Positions 43,445 through 52,693 are shown, numbered from the stretch's first letter. The stretch is 64,000 nucleotides of DNA from DATKUC01 sp964553615 (GCA_964553615.1 CAZKMA010000013.1:20194-84193), one strand, 5' to 3'. The notes: a model not told the origin generated them from the sequence alone. Numbers and translations: made by a program.

Positions 43445-44710
43445 GTGGACAGAGCGGATATACGTGCATACCGTGACCAGATAGACAATTTTCTCACGCA
43501 GCGCCTGCTTCCGTTCTGGCTCGAACGGAGCAAAGACGTGCAGAACGGTGGGTTCATCACCCACTTCGACCAGTTCGGGCGCGATACCGGGGAAGATGAG
43601 AAGAGTCTCATTGCACAGACGCGGATTCTTTACGCGTTTTCCAGTGCCTACCGGGCCGGATGTGGTGAGGTATGCCGCGAATTCGCCGAACACGCTGCGG
43701 ATTTCCTCATAGACCGGATGTGGGACCCCCTGTTCGGCGGGTTCTACTGGATGGTCGATCGAAAGGGATCGGTAACAAACGACGCGAAGGTGCTCTACGG
43801 GCACAGCTTTGCCATCTACTCGCTGAGCGAGTACGCAATTTCAACGGGTGACGTGCGTGGACGTGAGTACGCCGAGCGAACTTTTGATCTTGTCCAGAAA
43901 TACTGCACGGATACCATGTACGGCGGCTACCGGGAGATGTTTGACCGCCGGTGGCAACTCGCGGGACCCAACGCGGGCGGGGGGGATCGCAAAACTCTTG
44001 ACGTGCACATGCATCTGATGGAGGCGTTCACGGCGCTCTCCGAGTGCACGGGAGAAGAGATCCATCGGCGAAAGCTTCTGGAGGATATGTCCATCCTGGT
44101 CAACAGGATGATTCACCCGGAACACTCTACCGGAATGCCCCAGTTTTCCATGGATTGGGCGCCGGTACCGCAGATCAAGTTTGATATCGTCTGGGGGTGG
44201 GACCGGTTCAAGCAGGATGGCATCAAGACGAATCCGCTGGACAATACAAGCTACGGACACAATTGTGAATTGGAGTGGTTGTTTTTTCACGCACTGGATG
44301 TTCTCGGCCTTGCCGGTGATGAGTACACCGATGTTCTGCGCCGGATGGTCGACCATGCGGTCGCACACGGCATTGATCCTGAGTACGGTGGAGTTTATGT
44401 AGAAGGTGCGCACAGCGGAGCTGCATATGATACGGAGAAGGAGTTCTGGCAGCAATGCGAGGTCATGATTGGATTGCTCGAAGCCTATATCCGTTTCGGA
44501 GACGAGAAATATCTGGAAGCATACAGACTTGTACACACATTCTTGTTCACGAAGGGAATAAACATGGAAGTGGGAGAGATGTGGCCGCTTTTGAGTCGGC
44601 AGGGTGAACCTATCTGGACGCACATGGGGCACTCCTGGAAGATCAATTACCATTCAATTCGCGGAATGATTCAGTCGCGGCAGCGACTCGACAGGATATT
44701 GCAGGCATGA
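43445..44710 (+). CDS. AGE-family sugar epimerase (N-acylglucosamine/cellobiose 2-epimerase type)
   Basis: 421 residues of the (alpha/alpha)6 barrel AGE fold. Active-site histidines are in TLDVHMHLMEAF, SYGHNCELEWL and GHSWKINYH, and the acidic/hydrophobic core in EFWQQCEVMIGLLEAY. The family epimerises C2 of mannose- or glucose-type sugars, or interconverts ketose and aldose. Start GTG at 43445, preceded by GAGGTGGGCA; a TTG twelve bases upstream is less likely. It overlaps the kinase-HAD gene by four bases. Confidence 0.87.
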   Translation: MDRADIRAYRDQIDNFLTQRLLPFWLERSKDVQNGGFITHFDQFGRDTGEDEKSLIAQTRILYAFSSAYRAGCGEVCREFAEHAADFLIDRMWDPLFGGFYWMVDRKGSVTNDAKVLYGHSFAIYSLSEYAISTGDVRGREYAERTFDLVQKYCTDTMYGGYREMFDRRWQLAGPNAGGGDRKTLDVHMHLMEAFTALSECTGEEIHRRKLLEDMSILVNRMIHPEHSTGMPQFSMDWAPVPQIKFDIVWGWDRFKQDGIKTNPLDNTSYGHNCELEWLFFHALDVLGLAGDEYTDVLRRMVDHAVAHGIDPEYGGVYVEGAHSGAAYDTEKEFWQQCEVMIGLLEAYIRFGDEKYLEAYRLVHTFLFTKGINMEVGEMWPLLSRQGEPIWTHMGHSWKINYHSIRGMIQSRQRLDRILQA

Positions 44711-46668
44711 CTTTGACATCGGACGCACTGAATACGATATTTGGAAAACTCCCGGAACTCAAGTTCGGGGTCATTGGCGATTTCTGTCTCGATTTCTACA
44801 TGTTCCTCGACAACAGCGCATCGGAGGTCTCAATAGAGACCGGTCTACGCACAAATACCGTTCGCTCAATCAGCGCAACGCCCGGCGGAGCGGGGAATGT
44901 TGCGGCGAACCTCACCTCACTCGGCGCAGGCTCGGTTTTTGGAATCGGCGTTCTCGGTAACGATCTTTTCGGTCGGGAGTACATTCACATTCTCGAGTCC
45001 ATCGGAGTGAAGACGGAAAACTTCGTTATTCAGCCCGACGGGTGGTCTACCTGCGTGTACACGAAACTCTATGACGGAGAGAATGAGCAGCCGCGGATAG
45101 ACTTCGGGAATTTCAACGATCTTTCGAGCCAGTCCGGGACCGGGTTGCTTTCCCGGATAGAGGATCTCACCGCAACCGTCGATCTGTTTCTGGTGAACCA
45201 GCAACTTCTTCGCGGCATCCACACGGAGGCATTCCGGACCGGATTGCGGGAGATTATTTCCCGGCATCCGTCAGTGCCGTTTCTGCTGGATTCCCGCGAT
45301 TTTGTGAACGAATATGGCGGAACTGTACGCAAACTCAACGATCGGGAGGCGGCGTCGGCAGCGGGCCTGGATCCGGACCGGCAGGACTATCGCCATATCG
45401 AGACAGTAACCGCGGTGGCAAAAACGCTGCATCAGAGATGGCGGACCCCGGTCTTCATTACGCGGGGCGACCGCGGGGCTGTCGCTTATGATGGTCAGTG
45501 TCTGTACCAGGTACCTGGCCTCCATTTGACGACCCCGATTGACACGGTGGGAGCGGGGGATAGTGCGTTTGCCGCAATTGCTGCAGGTATTGCCGCAAAT
45601 CTGCCCGCTCCATCAACGCTGCAATTCGCGTCGCTGGTTGCAGGAGTCACGATTCAGAAGCTGTATCAGACCGGTTCGGCAACAGAGGAAGAGGTGCGAG
45701 CCCTCGCGACGCGTGCGGAATTCCGGATTGCTCCTGAAACCGCCGAGGCTGCTTCAGGCAGCCTGACCACTTTCTGGAAAGAGACGGAAATAGAGGTCGT
45801 GAACGCCGTACCGCCGCACGAGATCAAATACGCGATATTCGACCACGATGGCACGATTTCTACCATGCGCCAGGGATGGGAAACGGTCATGGAGCCGGTT
45901 ATGGTCCGGGCCATCCTGGGAAGCAGCGAAGCGACGGTTTCGCCGCAGGCGCGGGAGCGGATTGTTGAACGGGTCAGGGAGTTCATTGACAAGACTACGG
46001 GTGTCCAGACGCTCGTGCAGATGGCCGGGCTTGCGGAAATGGTGCGCAGCTACGGCTTTGTCGCGCCGGAAGATGTATTGAATGCCGAAGGCTACAAGCG
46101 TGTTTACCTGGCCGAGCTGAACCAGGTAATTTCGGGCAGGGTGCGGAAGTTTGAACGTGGTGAGCTCGAAGTTGGCGATCTGACCGTCAAAGGTGCCGTC
46201 CGATTTCTGCACCGTTTGCAGGAGAAAGGACTCAGGCTATACCTTGCATCCGGAACCGATCAGGAAGATGCGCGGCGTGAGGCAGGCCTGCTCGGCTACG
46301 GCGAGCTGTTCGACGGCGGCATCTTCGGCGCGACCGGAAGCATCGACGCCGAGCCGAAGAAGCTGGTTCTGGACATGATTCTCAATCGCATTGGTCCGGA
46401 GAACGGCCGTAAGATCGTTGTCTTCGGGGACGGTCCGGTGGAGATTCGGGAAACCTGGAAACGGGGCGGAATGTGCGTTGGAGTTGCAAGCGATGAAGTG
46501 CGGCGATTCGGGTTGAATACGGAAAAACGCCGGCGGCTCATTCTTGCAGGAGCTTCGCTTGTCGTACCGGATTTCTCCATGGGGGAAGAACTGCTTCGAC
46601 TGCTCTTCCCCGGCGGGGATGACCGGAACGAAAACCGGAAGTCCGCAACCACGGATTCTCTCCGTTGA
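44707..46668 (+). CDS. PfkB/RfaE-like sugar kinase fused to a HAD-family hydrolase
   Basis: 653 residues with two catalytic domains. Residues 1 to ~330 are a ribokinase-type sugar kinase resembling RfaE/HldE (KFGVIGDFCLDFYM, TPGGAGNVAANLTSLG, catalytic DTVGAGDSAFAA). Residues ~375-640 are a HAD domain with motif I IFDHDGTIS, a conserved Ser/Thr segment LYLASGTDQEDAR and motif IV VVFGDGPVE. A kinase joined to a phosphatase or phosphomutase could phosphorylate a sugar and then move or remove a phosphate. It shares a transcript with the epimerase. Confidence 0.85.
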   Translation: MTLTSDALNTIFGKLPELKFGVIGDFCLDFYMFLDNSASEVSIETGLRTNTVRSISATPGGAGNVAANLTSLGAGSVFGIGVLGNDLFGREYIHILESIGVKTENFVIQPDGWSTCVYTKLYDGENEQPRIDFGNFNDLSSQSGTGLLSRIEDLTATVDLFLVNQQLLRGIHTEAFRTGLREIISRHPSVPFLLDSRDFVNEYGGTVRKLNDREAASAAGLDPDRQDYRHIETVTAVAKTLHQRWRTPVFITRGDRGAVAYDGQCLYQVPGLHLTTPIDTVGAGDSAFAAIAAGIAANLPAPSTLQFASLVAGVTIQKLYQTGSATEEEVRALATRAEFRIAPETAEAASGSLTTFWKETEIEVVNAVPPHEIKYAIFDHDGTISTMRQGWETVMEPVMVRAILGSSEATVSPQARERIVERVREFIDKTTGVQTLVQMAGLAEMVRSYGFVAPEDVLNAEGYKRVYLAELNQVISGRVRKFERGELEVGDLTVKGAVRFLHRLQEKGLRLYLASGTDQEDARREAGLLGYGELFDGGIFGATGSIDAEPKKLVLDMILNRIGPENGRKIVVFGDGPVEIRETWKRGGMCVGVASDEVRRFGLNTEKRRRLILAGASLVVPDFSMGEELLRLLFPGGDDRNENRKSATTDSLR

Positions 46669-46705
46669 ATTGAAAGGAGGTGATAACGGATAATCGGTGC
46701 TGATA

Positions 46706-46722
46706 CCGCGATTCTGTCGCGG
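46706..46722. promoter_or_regulatory. Stem-loop upstream of the CUT1 binding protein gene
   Basis: CCGCGA and TCGCGG, 6-bp perfect arms with a five-base loop and no T-run. About 20 bases upstream (46674-46685) is AAAGGAGGTGAT, a nearly perfect anti-16S match with no obvious gene after it; a 21-codon frame starting GTG at 46697 could be a leader peptide. Confidence 0.45.
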
Positions 46723-46841
46723 AGCGTGCTGCCACAGAGGGCGCGAAAAAATTCTCGATTGAGGCCCTGACTCCTTGCTGGCGCAACTTTGCTTTTCTCT
46801 TACATCCAGAAAAGGGCGATGCACAGAAGGAGGTTTCTCAA

Positions 46842-48128
46842 ATGAAACGACTATTTCTTTCTCTTTTCGTTGGACTGTTCCTGCTTTCGGGCGCGGTCGT
46901 CTCTTTTGCCGGTGGACAGAAAGAATCCACGGCGGGCACGAACCCGGCGGACAACAAGCTGGAAATCTTCAGCTGGTGGACAGCCGGAGGTGAGGCCCAG
47001 GGTCTGAACGCAATGTACGATCTGTACAAGGCGAAATATCCAGGAGTCGAGATAATCAACTCCGCGGTTGCAGGTGGCGCCGGAACAAACGCCAAGGCAG
47101 TGCTTGCCACCCGCATGCAGGGGGGAGATCCTCCGGATTCCTTCCAGGTCCACGCCGGCCACGAGCTCATCGATACGTGGGTGGTCGCGGACAAGATGGA
47201 AGACATTACCTTCATCTTCAAAGACAACAACTATCTCTCTGCCTTCCCGAAAGGCGTACTCGACATTATTTCGTCGAAGGGGAAGATCTACAGCGTACCG
47301 GTCAATATCCATCGTTCGAACGTTGCGTGGTACAACACGGCAGTGTACAAGAAGCTGGGCATCCAGCCGCCGAAGACCTGGGATGAGTTCTTCGCCTCTG
47401 CCGACAAACTTGTGGCCGCCGGCATTGCACCGCTCGGCCTGGGTGACAAGGAAGTGTGGCCGTCCACCCATCTGCTGGAGAACGTGCTGGTAGGTGTGCT
47501 CGGTCCCGAGGCGTACAAAGGCCTGTGGACCGGAGCTACAAAGTGGGACGGTGCCGATACCAGAAAGGCTCTGGCAACCTATGCTCGCGTCATGAAGTAC
47601 GTGAACAGGGACCACGCGGCAATGGGCTGGGAAGACGTGCAGCAGATGGTCATAGACGGAAAGGCGGCCATGCAGATCATGGGCGACTGGGTAGACGGCT
47701 GGCTGCTTGCCAAGGGAATTACCCCGGGAAAGGAAATCGGCTGGATGCAGAGTCCCGGAACCCAGGGAACCTTCATCATGCTGTCCGACTCCTTCGGATT
47801 GCCGAAGGGCGCGCCGCACCGGGATAACGCAATCAAGTGGCTCACTCTCTGTGCTTCGAAAGAGGGGCAGGATGCATTCAACCCGAAGAAGGGTTCTATA
47901 CCGTCGCGCATAGACGGTGACCGCTCGCTCTACGACCCGTATCTGCAATCGGCAATGGCCGACTTCAAGGTGGACTCCATTGTTCCGAGCGTTACGCACG
48001 GCGCGGCCGCGGCGGAGGGCTGGCTTACACGGATCAACGACATCATGAGCATTTTCGCAACCGATCTGGACGTGGACAAAGCAGCAAAGCAGTTTCAGGC
48101 AGTAGCCGATCAGTTCACGAAGATGTGA
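46842..48128 (+). CDS. CUT1-type sugar ABC transporter substrate-binding protein
   Basis: 428 residues, signal peptide (MKRLFLSLFVGLFLLSG ... SFA) with no lipobox Cys. The mature protein is a COG1653-type extracellular sugar-binding protein: KLEIFSWWTAGGEAQGLNAM at the start, then VPVNIHRSNVAWYNTAVYKKLG and PKTWDEFF. Strong ribosome site AGAAGGAGG. It is followed, across a sequence gap, by two CUT1 permeases. Sugar not identified; the neighbours suggest a mannose/glucose-type disaccharide or heptose. Confidence 0.9.
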   Translation: MKRLFLSLFVGLFLLSGAVVSFAGGQKESTAGTNPADNKLEIFSWWTAGGEAQGLNAMYDLYKAKYPGVEIINSAVAGGAGTNAKAVLATRMQGGDPPDSFQVHAGHELIDTWVVADKMEDITFIFKDNNYLSAFPKGVLDIISSKGKIYSVPVNIHRSNVAWYNTAVYKKLGIQPPKTWDEFFASADKLVAAGIAPLGLGDKEVWPSTHLLENVLVGVLGPEAYKGLWTGATKWDGADTRKALATYARVMKYVNRDHAAMGWEDVQQMVIDGKAAMQIMGDWVDGWLLAKGITPGKEIGWMQSPGTQGTFIMLSDSFGLPKGAPHRDNAIKWLTLCASKEGQDAFNPKKGSIPSRIDGDRSLYDPYLQSAMADFKVDSIVPSVTHGAAAAEGWLTRINDIMSIFATDLDVDKAAKQFQAVADQFTKM

Positions 48129-48140
48129 TCTCGATTGCTC

Positions 48141-48168
48141 GCCCGCCGGCGGATTTCCGTTTGCGGGC
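48141..48168. terminator. Stem-loop after the CUT1 binding protein gene
   Basis: GCCCGC (48141-48146) pairs with GCGGGC (48163-48168), with an inner CGGA/TCCG helix. There is no T-run. It probably limits read-through into the permeases or protects the 3' end of the binding-protein mRNA. Confidence 0.6.
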
Positions 48169-48194
48169 GGCATTCTTGTCTGCGGGGCGAGTTC

Positions 48195-48294
48195 NNNNNN
48201 NNNNNNNNNNNNNNNNNNNNNNNNNNNNNNNNNNNNNNNNNNNNNNNNNNNNNNNNNNNNNNNNNNNNNNNNNNNNNNNNNNNNNNNNNNNNNN
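48195..48294. other. 100-N assembly gap with duplicated flank
   Basis: The 17 bases GTCTGCGGGGCGAGTTC end the left contig (48178-48194) and begin the right one (48295-48311). The contigs probably overlap, and the true intergenic distance would be about 83 bases. Open frames running through the N run are artefacts. Confidence 0.85.
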
Positions 48295-48328
48295 GTCTGC
48301 GGGGCGAGTTCTATTACGGGGAGTATCG

Positions 48329-49231
48329 ATGATTCGTTCGAGGAAAGACAAATGGCTGTCCATCGGGCTTATTGCCCCGTCCTTCGTTGCCGTGATGGTT
48401 TTCGTCTACGGTTTCATTGGATGGTCATTTCGTGTCGCCTTTTCAAAGTGGGACGGCATAATCCCGAATTTTGCATTTGCCGGTTTCCGGAACTTTGTCT
48501 ATATCTTTCGCAATCCCCGCTTTCAGATTGATCTGTGGAACAACCTGTTTTTCACCCTTCTGTTCATGTTTGTATGCTGGTTTTTCGGGCTGCTGCTCGC
48601 GGTAGTACTCGACAGAAAAGTGAATGGCGAAGGCGTCTATCGGACAATCTATCTCTTTCCAATGGCAATTTCGTTCATCGTAACCGGCGTCGCCTGGCGT
48701 TGGATACTGAATCCAAGCGCAGGAATCAATATTCTCCTTGACTCGATGGGCCTCAGCTCACTGAAATGGCTCTGGTACATCGATACACGTTCGATCGGGC
48801 CGTTTCATCTTGCGCTGATTCCTATTGTGCTTGCTGCAGCCTGGCAATTCACCGGATACATAATGGCAATGTTTCTTGCCGGGATTCGTGGAATTCCCGA
48901 TGAGCTCATAGAGGCGGCACGCATGGATGGGGCGGTGGAACTGACTATCCTGCGCAAGGTAATACTCCCCATCCTTCGGCCAATTACCCTTTCCGCCCTT
49001 ATTGTCCTTGCGCACGTATCTCTGAAGATATTCGATCTTGTCTATTCCATGACCGGACCCGGCCCGTCATTCGTTACCGATGTGCCGGGCCTGTACATGT
49101 TTCAAACGACCTTTCGTGGAAACCATTATTCGGAGGGTGCGGCGGTATCCGTGGTCATGCTGCTGATGGTTGCCATTGTAATTGTTCCCTACCTCCTTTC
49201 AACCCTCAGAAAGGACGTCCCACATGAGTAG
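48329..49231 (+). CDS. CUT1-type sugar ABC transporter permease (first, UgpA/MalF-like)
   Basis: 300 residues, six membrane helices, with the EAA coupling motif IEAARMDGAVELTILRKVILP. First of two permeases that form the inner-membrane channel for the upstream binding protein. The ATG at 48329 follows a GGGGAG ribosome site. Its end overlaps the second permease by eight bases. Confidence 0.9.
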   Translation: MIRSRKDKWLSIGLIAPSFVAVMVFVYGFIGWSFRVAFSKWDGIIPNFAFAGFRNFVYIFRNPRFQIDLWNNLFFTLLFMFVCWFFGLLLAVVLDRKVNGEGVYRTIYLFPMAISFIVTGVAWRWILNPSAGINILLDSMGLSSLKWLWYIDTRSIGPFHLALIPIVLAAAWQFTGYIMAMFLAGIRGIPDELIEAARMDGAVELTILRKVILPILRPITLSALIVLAHVSLKIFDLVYSMTGPGPSFVTDVPGLYMFQTTFRGNHYSEGAAVSVVMLLMVAIVIVPYLLSTLRKDVPHE

Positions 49232-50072
49232 CGTGATTGTCAGAAACAGGGGGAAGGCTGCAGGCGGACGTCTGCTCATCTACTTCCTCCTTACCGTGGC
49301 TGCAATCTACTTCCTCCTTCCCGTTTTGATCCTCGTGAACACCGGGCTCAAATCGTTCAAGGAGGTAAACATCTATCATATGTGGTGGCTGCCCGGCTCA
49401 CCATCGTTCGAGGCTTTTTACCAGGCGCTCAGCAAGCTTGCTCCGAACCTGTTGAACTCCTTCATGCTCACCATTCCCGCCTCGCTGATCTCGGCAATGC
49501 TGGGTTCGATCAACGGATACGTGCTGTCAAAGTGGAAGTTCAGAGGCTCCAATATCGTATTCATCCTGATTCTCTTCGGAATGTTCATTCCATATCAGAG
49601 CATACTCATTCCTCTCGTTCAGTTTCTGAGCAGAACGAAACTTTACGGAAAACTCGTCGGTCTTATTCTGACGCATGTTATCTATGGAATTCCCATTACC
49701 ACGTTGATATTCAAGAACTATTACAGCGAAGTACCAACATCGCTTCTCGAGTCCGGGTTGATCGATGGCGTCGGCATTCTTGGTGGTTACTGGCGTCTGA
49801 TCCTCCCGGTATCCGCTCCGGCGTTTGTTGTGGTAATAATCTGGCAGTTCACCAGTATCTGGAATGAGTTTCTTTTTGCTGTCTCCATTATTCAGAATCC
49901 GAATTTCCAGCCAATAACGGTTGCTCTTCAGAATCTGGCAGGTTCGGAAATAATAGAGTGGAACATTCAGATGGCCGGTGCGCTGCTCGCGGCGTTGCCC
50001 ACGCTTCTGGTTTACATCTTTCTCGGGAAATATTTCATTCGTGGCCTTTTGGCCGGATCCATAAAGGGGTAG
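49224..50072 (+). CDS. CUT1-type sugar ABC transporter permease (second, UgpE/MalG-like)
   Basis: 282 residues, six helices, with the EAA-like motif LLESGLIDGVGILGGYWRLILP and the family N-terminus (IYFLLPVLILVNTGLKSFKEV). No CUT1-type ATPase (UgpC/MalK/MsmK) follows; the next gene is a CUT2 ATPase. This importer therefore probably uses an ATPase encoded elsewhere. Confidence 0.9.
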   Translation: MSSVIVRNRGKAAGGRLLIYFLLTVAAIYFLLPVLILVNTGLKSFKEVNIYHMWWLPGSPSFEAFYQALSKLAPNLLNSFMLTIPASLISAMLGSINGYVLSKWKFRGSNIVFILILFGMFIPYQSILIPLVQFLSRTKLYGKLVGLILTHVIYGIPITTLIFKNYYSEVPTSLLESGLIDGVGILGGYWRLILPVSAPAFVVVIIWQFTSIWNEFLFAVSIIQNPNFQPITVALQNLAGSEIIEWNIQMAGALLAALPTLLVYIFLGKYFIRGLLAGSIKG

Positions 50073-50087
50073 AGGGGGCTCTCGACG

Positions 50088-51596
50088 ATGAGTGATATTC
50101 TGCTGGAGACCACGGAAATTTCGAAAGATTTTTCTTCGGTATATGTGCTCAAGAACATCAGTATTCAGATTGAACGGGGAGAAATTCTCGGCATTATCGG
50201 CGAGAACGGCGCCGGAAAGTCCACCCTCATGAAGATACTCGGGGGAGTATATACGGCAACTTCGGGTGGAATCCATTTCGATTCGAAGGAGGTCGATATA
50301 CGGGAACCGGCAGACGCAAAGCGTCTGGGAATCAGTCTGATTCCGCAGGAGTTCAATCTCATCAAGGAACTCACTGTTTGCGACAATGTGTTCCTCGGTT
50401 CAGAAGTCCGGCAGAGGAATGGGCTGCTGGACATGAAGACCATGATGGCACGCACGCATGAGTTGCTTGCCGAACTGAATGTGGACATTCGGCCGGACGA
50501 GCGTATTGAAAACCTGAGCACCGCGCAAAAGCAGATGGTGGAAATTTGCAAGGCGGTCTCCATGGACGCAAAGCTGCTTATTATGGACGAGCCGACCACG
50601 GTTCTCACTCAGTACGAGATAGATATCCTGTTCAAGCTCATGCATCGACTTCGCAATCAGGGAACAACAATCATCTACATCTCCCACAAATTGAAGGAGG
50701 TAAAGGCTGTCTGTGATCGAGTCATTATTCTCAGAGATGGGGAGGTAGTCTCTACCGAGAAGATTGGCAACATTTCCGTTGTGGAGATGGCGCAACGAAT
50801 GGTCGGGCGCGAACTCAATCAGATTTTTCCCGAAAAGCATAATCCCGAATCCGAAATTGTTCTGGAGGTGCGCCATCTCACGGTGACTGACGTAATTGAA
50901 GACATCAGCTTCACCGTACGGCGAGGAGAAATACTCGGGTTGGCCGGACTCGTGGGTGCCGGGCGGACTGAGGTAGCGGAGACAATTCTGGGCGTCCGCA
51001 AGGCGGCGTCCGGTGAAATCTTTCGGGACGGAAAGAAGATCGTGATCGGGAGACCTTCAGACGCCGTGGCCAACGGGATCAGCTACCTCTCGGAAGATCG
51101 CCAGGGAAGCGGAATTCTGACCAGTTTTTCGGTGGCCAAGAATACCACCCTCGTGTCTCTCGGAGACTATTGCAGGTACATCATCAAGTTCATCATGCGT
51201 GACCGTGAGCGGGACTCGGCGAATGAGCACACCCGGCGGTTCAATATCAAGACGCAGAGCCTGGACACCCGACTCGAGTTCCTGAGCGGGGGGAATCAGC
51301 AGAAGGTTTCACTTGCCAAGAGCATCGATCCGAAACCGGTGGTCCTCATTGCCGACGAACCGACACGCGGAGTCGATGTGTCGGCAAAGCAGGAGATCTA
51401 CCGGCTGATCAACTCTCTGGCAATGGAGGGACTGTCCTGTATCTTCATCTCATCCGAGCAGGAGGAAATAATCGGAATGTGCCACCGTGTCATCGTCATG
51501 AAGCAGGGACGTGTAATGGGAACTCTCGAAGGGGAGAAAATAAGTGAGGAAGAGATCATGTATCTCGCAACCGGTGTTCGTGAAGGAGTAGCGTAA
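50088..51596 (+). CDS. CUT2-type sugar ABC transporter ATPase (RbsA/MglA-like)
   Basis: 502 residues made of two ABC cassettes. The N-terminal one has Walker A IIGENGAGKSTL and Walker B LLIMDEPTTVL, with a non-canonical signature (NLSTAQKQMV). The C-terminal one keeps LSGGNQQKVSL and VLIADEPTRGVD but its Walker A site is degenerate (GLAGLVGAGRTEV). Both features are normal for RbsA/MglA/XylG. It energises the permease and binding protein that follow. Confidence 0.92.
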   Translation: MSDILLETTEISKDFSSVYVLKNISIQIERGEILGIIGENGAGKSTLMKILGGVYTATSGGIHFDSKEVDIREPADAKRLGISLIPQEFNLIKELTVCDNVFLGSEVRQRNGLLDMKTMMARTHELLAELNVDIRPDERIENLSTAQKQMVEICKAVSMDAKLLIMDEPTTVLTQYEIDILFKLMHRLRNQGTTIIYISHKLKEVKAVCDRVIILRDGEVVSTEKIGNISVVEMAQRMVGRELNQIFPEKHNPESEIVLEVRHLTVTDVIEDISFTVRRGEILGLAGLVGAGRTEVAETILGVRKAASGEIFRDGKKIVIGRPSDAVANGISYLSEDRQGSGILTSFSVAKNTTLVSLGDYCRYIIKFIMRDRERDSANEHTRRFNIKTQSLDTRLEFLSGGNQQKVSLAKSIDPKPVVLIADEPTRGVDVSAKQEIYRLINSLAMEGLSCIFISSEQEEIIGMCHRVIVMKQGRVMGTLEGEKISEEEIMYLATGVREGVA

Positions 51597-52570
51597 TGAA
51601 TGCTGCGGGAGTTCTCTCGGCCCTGAAGAAGTTCGACTATCAGAAGTATGCATCGTTTCTTGCCCTGGTGGTGCTGTTCATTCTCTCGTCATTCCTGAGT
51701 CCGTATTTCCTCCGGCCCGGGAACCTGGTGAACATTCTGAGCCAGGTATCCTACACCGGCATGATAGCCCTTGGGATGGCCTTCGTGATAATAACCGGGG
51801 GAATCGACCTGTCGGTAGGATCACTGGTGGCATTCGATTCACTCATCGGCGTCATGTTCATGAATTACATGCTGAAGGCCATGGGCAATGAAATTGGCGC
51901 GGTGCTTCTCGGAATACTCGCCACTCTTTTTGTTGGCGCACTCACGGGCCTGCTCAACGGTTTCACCATAACCCGGGGGCGGCTGGCCCCGTTCATTGTC
52001 ACTCTGGGCACCATGGCGATCTTCCGATCCCTGGCGCTGTTCATCGGGAACGCCGGCGAGATGCAGTCTCAGAGTCTTCTGTACGGCGAGTTCGGATTGA
52101 CCAACATTCTCTTCCTTCCCGCGCCGGTGTGGGCCATGCTCGTGCTCGCGTTTGTGCTGGACATTGTTCTGAACCGGACCCGATACGGCAGATATCTGTG
52201 CGCGGTCGGTTCCAATACCCGGGTTGCGATCTTCTCGGCAATTAACGTGGATCGGGTGAAGGCTCTTGCGTACACGATTACCGGCCTTCTGGTCGGCATC
52301 TCTTCGGTACTGCTCTCGTCCCGGTTCAACGCGGTGAGCACATCCAATACCGGAATGGGATATGAACTCGATGCCATTGCGGCAGTTATTATCGGAGGTA
52401 CGCCGATGACCGGCGGGAGGGGAACCGTCTGGGGCACCATCATCGGCGCGATTATCCTGGGCATAATCAACAACATGCTGAACATGCTCGGGGTGTCTGC
52501 CTATCTGCAGGGGACCGTCAAGGGCCTCGTTATCATCGGAGCGGTGTACATTCAGCGGCAGAGGGCGTAG
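51596..52570 (+). CDS. CUT2-type sugar ABC transporter permease (RbsC-like)
   Basis: 324 residues, about eight to ten helices, with the BPD_transp_2 signature GGIDLSVGSLVAFDS and INVDRVKALAYTITGLL. The stop of the ATPase gene overlaps its ATG (TAATG). Together with the ATPase and the lipoprotein binding protein it makes a complete ribose/xylose/galactose-type importer. Confidence 0.92.
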   Translation: MNAAGVLSALKKFDYQKYASFLALVVLFILSSFLSPYFLRPGNLVNILSQVSYTGMIALGMAFVIITGGIDLSVGSLVAFDSLIGVMFMNYMLKAMGNEIGAVLLGILATLFVGALTGLLNGFTITRGRLAPFIVTLGTMAIFRSLALFIGNAGEMQSQSLLYGEFGLTNILFLPAPVWAMLVLAFVLDIVLNRTRYGRYLCAVGSNTRVAIFSAINVDRVKALAYTITGLLVGISSVLLSSRFNAVSTSNTGMGYELDAIAAVIIGGTPMTGGRGTVWGTIIGAIILGIINNMLNMLGVSAYLQGTVKGLVIIGAVYIQRQRA

Positions 52571-52583
52571 TTCAGGGGGAAAT

Positions 52584-52609
52584 GTCCATGCGCCGGAAGA
52601 CGCATGGAC
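52584..52609. promoter_or_regulatory. Stem-loop 1 before the CUT2 binding protein gene
   Basis: GTCCATGCG and CGCATGGAC: perfect 9-bp arms, eight-base loop. First of three consecutive stem-loops between permease and binding protein gene. Confidence 0.7.
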
Positions 52610-52624
52610 CGGATAGAGCGGCTC

Positions 52625-52642
52625 ACGCGCCGGTTGGCGCGT
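52625..52642. promoter_or_regulatory. Stem-loop 2 before the CUT2 binding protein gene
   Basis: ACGCGCC and GGCGCGT: perfect 7-bp arms with a GGTT loop. Confidence 0.65.
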
Positions 52643-52653
52643 AGATGCCACCT

Positions 52654-52667
52654 GGTTCGTACGAACC
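52654..52667. promoter_or_regulatory. Palindrome 3 before the CUT2 binding protein gene
   Basis: GGTTCGTACGAACC, a perfect 14-bp palindrome 27 bases before the start codon. It could be an operator or an mRNA stem. Confidence 0.6.
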
Positions 52668-52693
52668 GGGCAATAGAAAGAGGAGGTTCAGGC

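Noticed and set aside
46851..48173. 440-codon frame antisense to the CUT1 binding protein
   Set aside because: Shadow of a clear binding-protein gene.
48125..49231. Extended first CUT1 permease running back through the N run
   Set aside because: The N run translates as unknown residues; the ATG at 48329 has a ribosome site and matches the family start.
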